Source of the DNA: Mycoplasmatota bacterium
GTDB taxonomy: Bacteria > Bacillota_I > Bacilli_A > RF39 > UBA660
Direction: 5' to 3'
Length of the DNA stretch: 5,268 bases
Assembly: GCA_012840755.1 (NCBI GenBank)
Contig: DUWA01000179.1
Span: forward strand, 1 to 5,268
Positions 1 through 5,268 of this stretch are shown piece after piece. Both the position numbers and the translations under genes were made by a program. Every line of letters starts with the position of its first letter. Position 1 is the stretch's first letter. The notes under the pieces were generated by a model, which was not told the DNA's origin, did no database searches, and was given only the letters and a program-made list of their open reading frames with translations.

Positions 1-66
1 AAATAAATTAGATGAAAAATAATAAAATATTATTATAAATCCAAAAACAAAAAGTATCTTTTTCAT
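1..66 (-). CDS. 5' end of an unidentified gene with a hydrophobic N-terminus (partial)
   Basis: Twenty-two codons are visible before the gene leaves the left edge of the window. They start at an ATG (66-64) and read MKKILFVFGFIIIFYYFSSN followed by LF. Two lysines followed by a long hydrophobic run look like a signal peptide or an N-terminal membrane anchor, so the product is probably exported or membrane bound. Start choice is supported by a strong AGGAGG ribosome binding site with a 5-nt spacer. The gene follows rlmH after 46 nt with no obvious terminator between them, so it may be the next gene of the same transcript. A stem-loop encloses its start. Nothing visible identifies the family, and a short membrane peptide cannot be excluded. 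Confidence 0.6.
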   Translation of the reverse strand, partial: MKKILFVFGFIIIFYYFSSNLF

Positions 67-105
67 TTGTTCCTCCTATTTAATATTGAACATAAGATAC
101 CTTTT
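49..105 (-). promoter_or_regulatory. Possible stem-loop enclosing the start site of the edge gene
   Basis: On the minus strand AAAAGGTATCTT (105-94) can pair with AAGATACTTTTT (60-49). This gives 12 consecutive pairs, one of them G-U. Inside it, TGTTC (92-88) can pair with GAACA (72-68). The ribosome binding site (77-72) falls mostly in the apical loop and the ATG (66-64) in the internal bulge between the two helices. The outer 3' arm lies inside codons 3-6 of the edge gene. This geometry would suit translational control, such as a thermosensor or start-site masking, but that is an inference. The A- and T-rich ends pair cheaply in such DNA, so the most informative parts are the GTATCTT/AAGATAC core and the TGTTC/GAACA pair. 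Confidence 0.35.
72..77 (-). promoter_or_regulatory. Ribosome binding site of the edge gene
   Basis: AGGAGG on the minus strand lies 5 nt upstream of the ATG at 66-64. It is the best match to the anti-Shine-Dalgarno sequence in the window and is the main evidence that a real gene starts here. Confidence 0.75.
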
Positions 106-112
106 TTATTCA

Positions 113-568
113 TTATTTATGATAACTTTCATTTTTTAAAATTTTAAAGCTTCTATATATTTGCTCTAGTAATAATATTCTAAATAATTTATGTGGAAAT
201 GTCATTTTTGAAAATGATAATAAATAGTTGCTGTTCTTTTTAATTGACTCATGTATTCCATATGATCCTCCAATTATAAATGTTATGTTTGGGTATTCGA
301 TTAACGATATATCAATCTTTTTTGCTAATTCTATTGAAGTAATATTATTTCCCTCTATAGCAAGTGATATTACATAATCCTTTTTATCAATATATTTTTC
401 TATTAATTTTTTTTCTTTTTCTAAAGCAATTTGTTTATCATCAATGGAAATATCATTTACTTCAAATATTTCAACCTTAGTATATTTTTTTAATCTTTTT
501 AAATATTCATTTATTGCCTCTATTATGTACTTTTCTTTAATCTTTCCAACACATATTATTTTTATCAT
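113..568 (-). CDS. rlmH: RlmH, 23S rRNA pseudouridine-1915 N3-methyltransferase
   Basis: RlmH is a small SPOUT-fold enzyme, active as a homodimer, that transfers a methyl group from S-adenosylmethionine to N3 of pseudouridine 1915 in helix 69 of 23S rRNA, acting on assembled ribosomes. The 151 residues are close to the usual length of about 155-160. The C-terminal half carries the family signature: the SAM-binding segment FIIGGSYGIHE (97-107), then SFSKMTFPHK (118-127), LLLEQIYRSFKI (132-143) and the terminal Tyr-His-Lys (149-151). The ATG at 568-566 overlaps the walJ stop as ATGA, and a GAGGT element 9 nt upstream supports it, so translation is probably coupled to walJ. This is the gene called orfX in staphylococci, whose 3' end is the SCC insertion site. 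The gene is intact here. Confidence 0.97.
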   Translation of the reverse strand: MIKIICVGKIKEKYIIEAINEYLKRLKKYTKVEIFEVNDISIDDKQIALEKEKKLIEKYIDKKDYVISLAIEGNNITSIELAKKIDISLIEYPNITFIIGGSYGIHESIKKNSNYLLSFSKMTFPHKLFRILLLEQIYRSFKILKNESYHK

Positions 569-1323
569 ACTTCAACTACCTCAGTTTTATCATTTTGCTC
601 AGCAATTATTATATCTTCTGTTTTTATTTGCTTTAAATATTGTTTGAAAGTTGTTAAAACTATTTCTTTATTATTGTTTTCCTCACTTAGATGTGCTAAT
701 ATGATTTTTTTTGTATAACTACCAATAAATTTTGAAAGATATGTTGCTGAATCTTTATTAGATAAGTGCCCTTTATCACCTAATATTCTTTGTTTTAAAT
801 AATAAGGGTATTTTCCATTCATTAATAAATTTATATCATGATTGCTCTCAATAATATAAAGATTTTTATTTAGTAATTTATTATGATTTCGTACATTTAT
901 ATATCCTGTATCTGTTATATATACAAACGAACTATCATTGTTTGTAAAAATATATCCTACAGAATCTGGAGCATCATGTGATGTTTTAATGATTTGAACA
1001 TATAAGTTATTGATATAAAAATCATCATTTATTATTTCATAATCGTATAACTTTGTTTCTTTATAAATTTCATTATACATTCCTTTTGTAAGATATACTT
1101 TTGGCCTATATTTTTTTAAGAAAACCTTTAAACCAGATATATGGTCAGCATGAGTGTGAGTTAAAAATATATTATCAATATTTTTAGCATTAATCCCTAT
1201 TTCAGATAATTTTTTTTCTATATAAGTTGTATTAATACCAATATCTATTAAATTAATACTTTCATCAGTTATAAAACAAGTGGAATTACCTTTGCTTCCA
1301 CTTGCTAATACACAAACCTTCAT
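565..1323 (-). CDS. walJ: WalJ/YycJ family metallo-beta-lactamase-fold hydrolase
   Basis: This is a cytoplasmic metallo-beta-lactamase-fold protein of 252 residues. The family is regarded as a nuclease-like enzyme; YycJ homologues have been linked to DNA exonuclease activity and mutation avoidance, and the gene usually closes the walRKHIJ operon. The N-terminus has the family's VLASGSKGNST (about 4-14). Metal-ligand motifs are present in order: HTHADH (56-61), His116, Asp138 in YITDTGY, and His211 in LAHLS. Also visible are ESNHD (159-163) and GHLSN (185-189), both characteristic of this family. An in-frame ATG five codons earlier (1338) is less likely: the start at 1323 has GGAGTG 7 nt upstream, matches where family homology begins, and overlaps the upstream stop as TAATG. 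The precise substrate cannot be read from sequence. Confidence 0.93.
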   Translation of the reverse strand: MKVCVLASGSKGNSTCFITDESINLIDIGINTTYIEKKLSEIGINAKNIDNIFLTHTHADHISGLKVFLKKYRPKVYLTKGMYNEIYKETKLYDYEIINDDFYINNLYVQIIKTSHDAPDSVGYIFTNNDSSFVYITDTGYINVRNHNKLLNKNLYIIESNHDINLLMNGKYPYYLKQRILGDKGHLSNKDSATYLSKFIGSYTKKIILAHLSEENNNKEIVLTTFKQYLKQIKTEDIIIAEQNDKTEVVEV

Positions 1324-2771
1324 TAATAAACACTCCATGGATTAATGCGACAATAATGACAATTTTTCCAAATTTCATAATGTAAATGGGGTCCTGTTGC
1401 ATAACCTGTACTTCCTATATATCCAAGAACATTCCCTCTAGATACTGTCGATCCTACACTTAATTCATTATTAAATTTTGATAAATGGGCATACACGGTA
1501 TAATATCCGTTATTATGATCAATAACTACATAATTTCCATAATCATAAGCATATTGCTTTTTAATAATTGTACCGTTGTTTGCTGCAAATACAGGAGAAC
1601 CATATCCTAATCCTGATATGTCAATTCCACTATGTAATTCACGTTTAAATGTCACTGGGTTTATTCTCCATTCATAGTCTGATGTTATTACCCAACCTGA
1701 TAATGTAGGCCACCCCCAGCTAGTTAAGCTACCAATGTTTGAAACAACTTTTCCTCCTATAACAATTATTTGATTTATCATAGGTTTTAATTCTGTGTTT
1801 GAATAACCTTCAACATATACTGTTGTTCCATTAATTTTTTTTACATTTTCAGCAACTCTTTCTATACCATTTTCTCCTTTTTGAATAACCTCTTTATAAC
1901 CTTTTAATTTGTTTTCATCAATTCTTTCAAGTGTAGTATAGTTATATGTTCGATCCTCTACAACGAATTCCTCTGTAACAACACTTATCTGAGGATCAGT
2001 TTGAGCTATTGTTACAATTTGACCTGGATATAATAAATTATTTTCACTTTTTATAGTTTCATTACTTAGTAAAAACTCTTCTGTTGAGATTTGATTATCA
2101 AATGATATTGATTTAATTGTATCACCTATTTTTACTTCATATGTACTTTCCTTTTTTTCATTACCAAATATCAAAAACCTTACTATATCTTCTGGATTCA
2201 TATAAATTTTATCATTAGTAGGAATATATTTTTCTTTTATAGTGATATTTTCATCAATATATATATTTTCTATTATCTTACCTGTTGTCTCTATTTTATC
2301 TTGTGTCTCTTTTAAATATTTATTGTATTCATTTTTACCTACAAATGTTTCTATTACCTTGTTTATAGCTTCTTCAAATACTTGTTTATCTAAAACATTT
2401 ATAACAATATTTCTATTTTCATTTTTTATTGTAAATTGATATCCTTTCACTGTAAATGAACTATTATCTGTTATCTTATTATATATAGTTTTTTCGCTAC
2501 TTAACTTATTCTTATATGTAAATATCTTTGTAATTTTTAAACCTTGAGGTGAATATATATGATCTGTTCTGTATTTGTTTTTTATATATTCTCCCTTTTT
2601 ATCAATATATTTCATGAGCTTATTTACTGATTTTATCGTACCTAATAGTTCTCCGTCTAAATATACTTGATAAAAAATATTTGGTTCTTTTTTTATTTTA
2701 TTTGTGAAAACAAAAAGACTAATAACAATGAAAATTATTATTATTGAAATCTTTGTTAAGTTTTGTTTCAT
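1323..2771 (-). CDS. Membrane-anchored LysM-G5-M23 peptidoglycan endopeptidase
   Basis: This is a predicted zinc metallopeptidase of 482 residues that cuts peptidoglycan cross-bridges or stem peptides outside the cell. Order of parts: a short cytoplasmic lead, one membrane segment (about 8-24, rich in Ile) with no clear cleavage site, a long extracytoplasmic region that begins with an FYQVYLDGELLGTI-type motif, a LysM-like wall-binding domain (about 211-256, YEVKIGDTI to YPGQIVTI), a G5 domain (about 263-340), and a C-terminal M23 domain (about 352-482). The zinc and catalytic residues are all present: His380 and Asp384 in HSGIDI, His429 in YAHLS, and His462 and His464 in GPHLHYEI. It is therefore likely active rather than a LytM-type regulator with degenerate ligands. 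The ATG at 2771 is preferred over 2804 because AGGTGA precedes it by 4 nt and the longer form lacks a ribosome binding site. A CHYC motif near the C-terminus is unusual. No specific gene name can be assigned. Confidence 0.92.
   Translation of the reverse strand: MKQNLTKISIIIIFIVISLFVFTNKIKKEPNIFYQVYLDGELLGTIKSVNKLMKYIDKKGEYIKNKYRTDHIYSPQGLKITKIFTYKNKLSSEKTIYNKITDNSSFTVKGYQFTIKNENRNIVINVLDKQVFEEAINKVIETFVGKNEYNKYLKETQDKIETTGKIIENIYIDENITIKEKYIPTNDKIYMNPEDIVRFLIFGNEKKESTYEVKIGDTIKSISFDNQISTEEFLLSNETIKSENNLLYPGQIVTIAQTDPQISVVTEEFVVEDRTYNYTTLERIDENKLKGYKEVIQKGENGIERVAENVKKINGTTVYVEGYSNTELKPMINQIIVIGGKVVSNIGSLTSWGWPTLSGWVITSDYEWRINPVTFKRELHSGIDISGLGYGSPVFAANNGTIIKKQYAYDYGNYVVIDHNNGYYTVYAHLSKFNNELSVGSTVSRGNVLGYIGSTGYATGPHLHYEIWKNCHYCRINPWSVY
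1331..1336 (-). promoter_or_regulatory. Ribosome binding site deciding the walJ start
   Basis: GGAGTG on the minus strand lies 7 nt before the ATG at 1323-1321. It begins within the second codon of the alternative start at 1338, so it can only serve the shorter form. It sits inside the last codons of the peptidase gene. Confidence 0.65.
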
Positions 2772-2775
2772 TAAA

Positions 2776-2781
2776 TCACCT
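2776..2781 (-). promoter_or_regulatory. Ribosome binding site of the M23 peptidase gene, overlapping the dnaB stop
   Basis: AGGTGA on the minus strand contains the dnaB stop codon TGA (2778-2776) and lies 4 nt before the ATG at 2771. It decides the start over the in-frame ATG at 2804, which has no such element. Confidence 0.6.
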
Positions 2782-4119
2782 GTCTTCTTGTATTTTATCC
2801 ACATTTACAAATGTACTTGTATTTCTTTTAAATATTAAATCTATTGTTCCTGTTGGTCCATTACGATGTTTTGCTAAAATAAACTCACTTCGGCTCGTAT
2901 TTTCATCTATCGCTGCCTCTTTATTGTAATAATCATCTCTATATAGAAATGCAACAATGTCTGCATCCTGTTCTATAGATCCAGATTCTCTTAAGTCACT
3001 TAGTAATGGTCTTTTATCTTCTCTTCCCTCTACACTACGAGAAAGCTGAGCAAGAGCAATTACTGGTATATTTAATTCCATAGCCATAGTTTTTAATGAT
3101 CTTGATATTTCTGATACTTCTTGTTGTCTTTGACCAGCATATTTGCTTGAACCGCTAATTAATTGTAGGTAGTCAATAATTACTGCAGATAGCCCTTCTG
3201 TTGAACTCGCAAGTCTACGACACTTAGCTCTTATTTCGCTAATTGTCATTCCTGCAGTATCATCAATGTATATTTTCGTATCTGCAAGTCTACTTATAGC
3301 TTCATTAATTCTTTTCCAATCGTTATTATCAAACCTCGCATTTTTAAGTTTACCTAAATCTATTTGACCTGCTGAGGATAACATACGAACGGCTAACTGT
3401 TCCGCACCCATTTCCATATTAAAAAGGGCAACTGGTTTGTTAGTGTTAATAGCCATATTGACTAGTAGGTTAAGAGCAAAAGCAGTTTTACCCATTGCAG
3501 GTCTAGCTGCTATTATTATTAATTCGTTTTCATGTAACCCAGATGTTATTCTATCTAAATCATAAAATCCTGTAGCAATACCTGTAATCTCATTTTTAGT
3601 TTGAGATAATTTTTCTAAATCAGATTGAGTTTTAAATAATACTTCTTGGATAGATTTAAACTGCGATGCCTTTCGTGTCTTAACTACATTAAGTATTTTT
3701 TTCTCAGCATTATCAAGTGTTTCTTCAATAGTATTAGTACTGTCATAGCCTGATGTTACAATTTCTGTTGCTTCCTCTATAAGACGTCTTAATATTGCTT
3801 TTTCTTCCACTATTTTTATATAGTCATCAACATTTGATGCTGTAGGAACTGCATTTATTATTTGTGCTAAATAATCCACATCTCCTATCTGCTTAATCCA
3901 TTTTCTATCACTTAATTCGGATGTTACAGTTGTTAAATCAATCGGCCTATCTTTTTCTGCTAAACTAGATATAGCCTCATATATTTTTTGATGTATATCT
4001 AAATAAAACAAATCCTTTGTTAAATTTTCCAAACATTTTTGTAATGCATATTTTGATAAAAACATTGAACCTAATACTGACTGTTCTGCATCAATATTGT
4101 GCGGCATAACTCTATCCAT
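2776..4119 (-). CDS. dnaB: Replicative DNA helicase DnaB (called DnaC in Bacillus)
   Basis: This is the hexameric ATP-dependent helicase that unwinds DNA 5' to 3' at the replication fork and recruits DnaG primase. Its 447 residues match the usual length, and there is no intein. The N-terminal primase-binding domain begins at PHNIDAEQSVLGSMF (6-20) and includes VDYLAQIINAVPTASNV (81-97). A linker helix follows. The RecA-like domain begins near ITGIATGFYDLDRITSGL (178-195). Visible motifs are Walker A ARPAMGKTA (205-213), the catalytic Glu in FNMEM (Glu236), Walker B VIIDYLQL (313-320), QLSRSVEGR (358-366), DLRESGSIEQDAD (375-387) and the KHRNGP segment (417-422) that carries the arginine finger. 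The start ATG has AGGTG 4 nt upstream, overlapping the rplI stop. The gene sits directly after rplI, as in most Bacillota. Confidence 0.98.
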   Translation of the reverse strand: MDRVMPHNIDAEQSVLGSMFLSKYALQKCLENLTKDLFYLDIHQKIYEAISSLAEKDRPIDLTTVTSELSDRKWIKQIGDVDYLAQIINAVPTASNVDDYIKIVEEKAILRRLIEEATEIVTSGYDSTNTIEETLDNAEKKILNVVKTRKASQFKSIQEVLFKTQSDLEKLSQTKNEITGIATGFYDLDRITSGLHENELIIIAARPAMGKTAFALNLLVNMAINTNKPVALFNMEMGAEQLAVRMLSSAGQIDLGKLKNARFDNNDWKRINEAISRLADTKIYIDDTAGMTISEIRAKCRRLASSTEGLSAVIIDYLQLISGSSKYAGQRQQEVSEISRSLKTMAMELNIPVIALAQLSRSVEGREDKRPLLSDLRESGSIEQDADIVAFLYRDDYYNKEAAIDENTSRSEFILAKHRNGPTGTIDLIFKRNTSTFVNVDKIQEDR

Positions 4120-4126
4120 AAAACAC

Positions 4127-4573
4127 CTATCCTTCTTTTACTAAATTAACTTTTAATGTTGCAATCACATTTTTATGTAGTTCTATTTTTATATTATGAG
4201 TACCTAGAGATGTTAAACTTTCATCTATAAATATTTTCTTTTTATCAATATCATAACCTAGTTTTTTCAATTCGTTATGTATTTGTTTTGAACTTACACT
4301 ACCAAAAACTTTGTCATTTTCTCCAGTTTTTACTTTAATTTTTATGGTTTCTTTATTTAATTTTTCCATAACCTTTTGATATTCTAAAATTGCTAGTTTC
4401 TCATTTAATTCGTTTCTTTGGTTTTCTTCTTCTATCTTTTTTAAACTAGCAGCTGTTGCTTGTAGAGCATATCCATTTTTTATTAAAAAGTTCATGCCAT
4501 ATCCATCTTTTACTTCTTTTATTTCTCCCTTTTTACCTTGTCCTTTTAAATCTTTTATAAATATAACTTTCAC
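4127..4573 (-). CDS. rplI: Large ribosomal subunit protein bL9
   Basis: Protein bL9 binds 23S rRNA through its N-terminal domain near the base of the L1 stalk and reaches out through a long helix to a second globular domain; it helps maintain the reading frame. The 148 residues match the family length of about 148-150. The signature runs from Gly11 to Ala36 and includes [15 protein letters not shown] and [10 protein letters not shown] charged connecting helix (about 41-74) leads to the C-terminal domain with [15 protein letters not shown] (84-98). The start is GTG, not ATG: it is the only start that gives the canonical MKVIF beginning, and AAGGAG lies 7 nt upstream. It begins 1 nt after the gdpP stop and ends 7 nt before dnaB. 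Confidence 0.98.
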   Translation of the reverse strand: MKVIFIKDLKGQGKKGEIKEVKDGYGMNFLIKNGYALQATAASLKKIEEENQRNELNEKLAILEYQKVMEKLNKETIKIKVKTGENDKVFGSVSSKQIHNELKKLGYDIDKKKIFIDESLTSLGTHNIKIELHKNVIATLKVNLVKEG

Positions 4574-4574
4574 T

Positions 4575-5268
4575 TTATCTCTCCTTTATATTTTTTAATA
4601 GCATTCTTTTCACTTTTTCAATAGAACTATTTTCTATTTGACATGCTGCGTTTGTAGCATGTCCACCACCATTAAATTGATTCATTATTTTTTCGACATC
4701 AAACTTTCCTATTGATCTAGCACTAATTCCAACTTTTTTTCGCCCTATATAACCTATTGTAAACGAAACTTCAACATTTTCAAATTGTAATAATTCATCT
4801 GAAAGAATCGCTAGAAATTTAGAATCATATATATGATGGTCTAGTACACATAGAGCCATTTCATTATTAATCATATAACTTCTTTTTATAAAATATTGTT
4901 TTTTTATATATAAGTCTTTATTTTCTTTTAAGATTTCTTGTTTCAAAATTATATCTGCACCACTTTTTAGTAAATGTGCACATGCTATAAAAGTTCCTTC
5001 TTTTGTATTTAGATTATAATTATTTGTATCAATTTCAATACCTGCTAATAAAGTTGTTGCAATAATTGAATTTATTTTATAATTATTACATATTGCATAA
5101 TCAACTATTATTTCACTAACACTTGAGTAATTAGTATTTATAAAGTTAAATATTGTTTCATTTATAATGTCCTTTGAAATTATATGATGATCAATTATTA
5201 TAATTTTTTTTGTTTTATTAATAATGTTAGGAAAATCTAATAAGTTTTTTTTATGAACATCAAAGATG
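4575..5268 (-). CDS. gdpP: GdpP family c-di-AMP phosphodiesterase, C-terminal part
   Basis: GdpP is a membrane-anchored, manganese-dependent enzyme that hydrolyses c-di-AMP to pApA and so controls potassium, osmolyte and cell-wall homeostasis. The frame is open from the right edge to a TAA at 4577-4575, giving the last 230 residues of a protein that is normally about 650. The membrane, PAS and degenerate GGDEF parts would lie outside the window. Numbering the visible residues from the first complete codon: a DVH metal motif (3-5), IIIIDHH (22-28), the SSVSEI segment, [12 protein letters not shown] (73-84) with its conserved Asp80, and GGGHATNAA (200-208) of the DHHA1 domain. All visible metal and substrate motifs are intact. 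A TTG at 4946 is internal and not a start. The position before rplI and dnaB is the standard Bacillota arrangement. A shorter DHH phosphodiesterase is possible but less likely given this context. Confidence 0.92.
   Translation of the reverse strand, partial: IFDVHKKNLLDFPNIINKTKKIIIIDHHIISKDIINETIFNFINTNYSSVSEIIVDYAICNNYKINSIIATTLLAGIEIDTNNYNLNTKEGTFIACAHLLKSGADIILKQEILKENKDLYIKKQYFIKRSYMINNEMALCVLDHHIYDSKFLAILSDELLQFENVEVSFTIGYIGRKKVGISARSIGKFDVEKIMNQFNGGGHATNAACQIENSSIEKVKRMLLKNIKER
4581..4586 (-). promoter_or_regulatory. Ribosome binding site for the GTG start of rplI
   Basis: AAGGAG on the minus strand, inside the last codons of gdpP, lies 7 nt before the GTG at 4573-4571. It supports the non-ATG start. 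Confidence 0.7.

Noticed and set aside
67..112. Intrinsic terminator after rlmH
   Set aside because: No GC-rich short-loop hairpin followed by a T-run is present. The inverted repeat here has a 33-nt loop and spans the next start codon, which is the wrong geometry.
444..647. Plus-strand reading frame rich in Phe, Leu and Ile opposite rlmH and walJ
   Set aside because: It is antisense to two confidently identified genes and has no recognisable domain. Hydrophobic antisense frames are expected opposite Lys- and Asn-rich AT-rich genes.
1321..1338. walJ starting at the ATG at 1338
   Set aside because: The GGAGTG element lies downstream of that ATG and serves the ATG at 1323, where family homology begins.
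2242..2439. Plus-strand 65-codon frame opposite the M23 peptidase gene
   Set aside because: It is antisense to a well-supported gene, with no domain or conserved motif.
2769..2804. A longer M23 peptidase starting at the ATG at 2804
   Set aside because: It would overlap dnaB by 29 nt, has no ribosome binding site, and adds 11 residues before a normal membrane anchor. The ATG at 2771 has AGGTGA 4 nt upstream.
2744..2929. Plus-strand 61-codon frame opposite the dnaB/M23 junction
   Set aside because: It covers conserved dnaB codons and the junction in antisense, and there is no evidence of an independent gene.
113..4119. Mycoplasma-type genetic code (TGA as Trp), suggested by the extreme AT content
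   Set aside because: Trp residues in the conserved WGWP and INPW segments of the M23 peptidase are TGG, and TGA ends dnaB and walJ at family-typical lengths.
4833..4841. A second Asp-His-His tripeptide (visible residues 143-145) as an extra catalytic motif in GdpP
   Set aside because: It lies in VLDHHIYD of the DHHA1 lobe, where the family has no metal site, and the true DHH motif is upstream at 5184-5192. Chance recurrence is the simpler reading.
4575..4946. A separate 123-residue DHHA1-only protein starting at the TTG at 4946
   Set aside because: The frame stays open to the right edge, and the upstream codons encode the matching DHH-domain motifs ([17 protein letters not shown]). This is one gene, gdpP, cut by the window.

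Overview
This window is a very AT-rich stretch (GC well under one third by eye) in which every supportable gene lies on the minus strand. In transcription order, from right to left, it reads: gdpP (3' part only), rplI, dnaB, an M23 peptidase gene, walJ (yycJ), rlmH, and the first codons of an unidentified gene cut by the left edge. The gdpP-rplI-dnaB and walJ...rlmH neighbourhoods are typical of low-GC Bacillota. TGG encodes Trp and TGA ends dnaB and walJ, so the standard bacterial code is used. A cell-wall hydrolase implies a walled cell. Together these suggest an AT-rich Bacilli or Erysipelotrichia-like bacterium, perhaps an uncultured gut lineage, rather than a code-4 mycoplasma. That placement is an inference.

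The genes are packed as one likely operon. The gaps are 1 nt (gdpP/rplI), 7 nt (rplI/dnaB) and 4 nt (dnaB/M23), followed by overlaps of 1 nt (M23/walJ) and 4 nt (walJ/rlmH). Several Shine-Dalgarno sequences sit on or across the stop codon of the upstream gene, which suggests translational coupling. I see no promoter or terminator inside the block. The only non-coding stretch is the 46 nt between rlmH and the edge gene (67-112).

The genes cover c-di-AMP breakdown (GdpP), ribosome structure and modification (L9, RlmH), replication fork unwinding (DnaB), a metallo-beta-lactamase-fold nuclease-like protein (WalJ) and peptidoglycan remodelling (a membrane-anchored LysM-G5-M23 protein). In Bacillus, walJ closes the walRKHIJ cell-wall regulon operon. 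Here no walRK, walH or walI lies between dnaB and walJ, and a wall hydrolase occupies that position.

Most of the window is ordinary core genome. The least explained part is the left end: a long imperfect stem-loop (about 12 bp plus 5 bp) surrounds the strong ribosome binding site and start codon of the edge gene, immediately after the 3' end of rlmH. That 3' end is the location used as the SCC attachment site in staphylococci.
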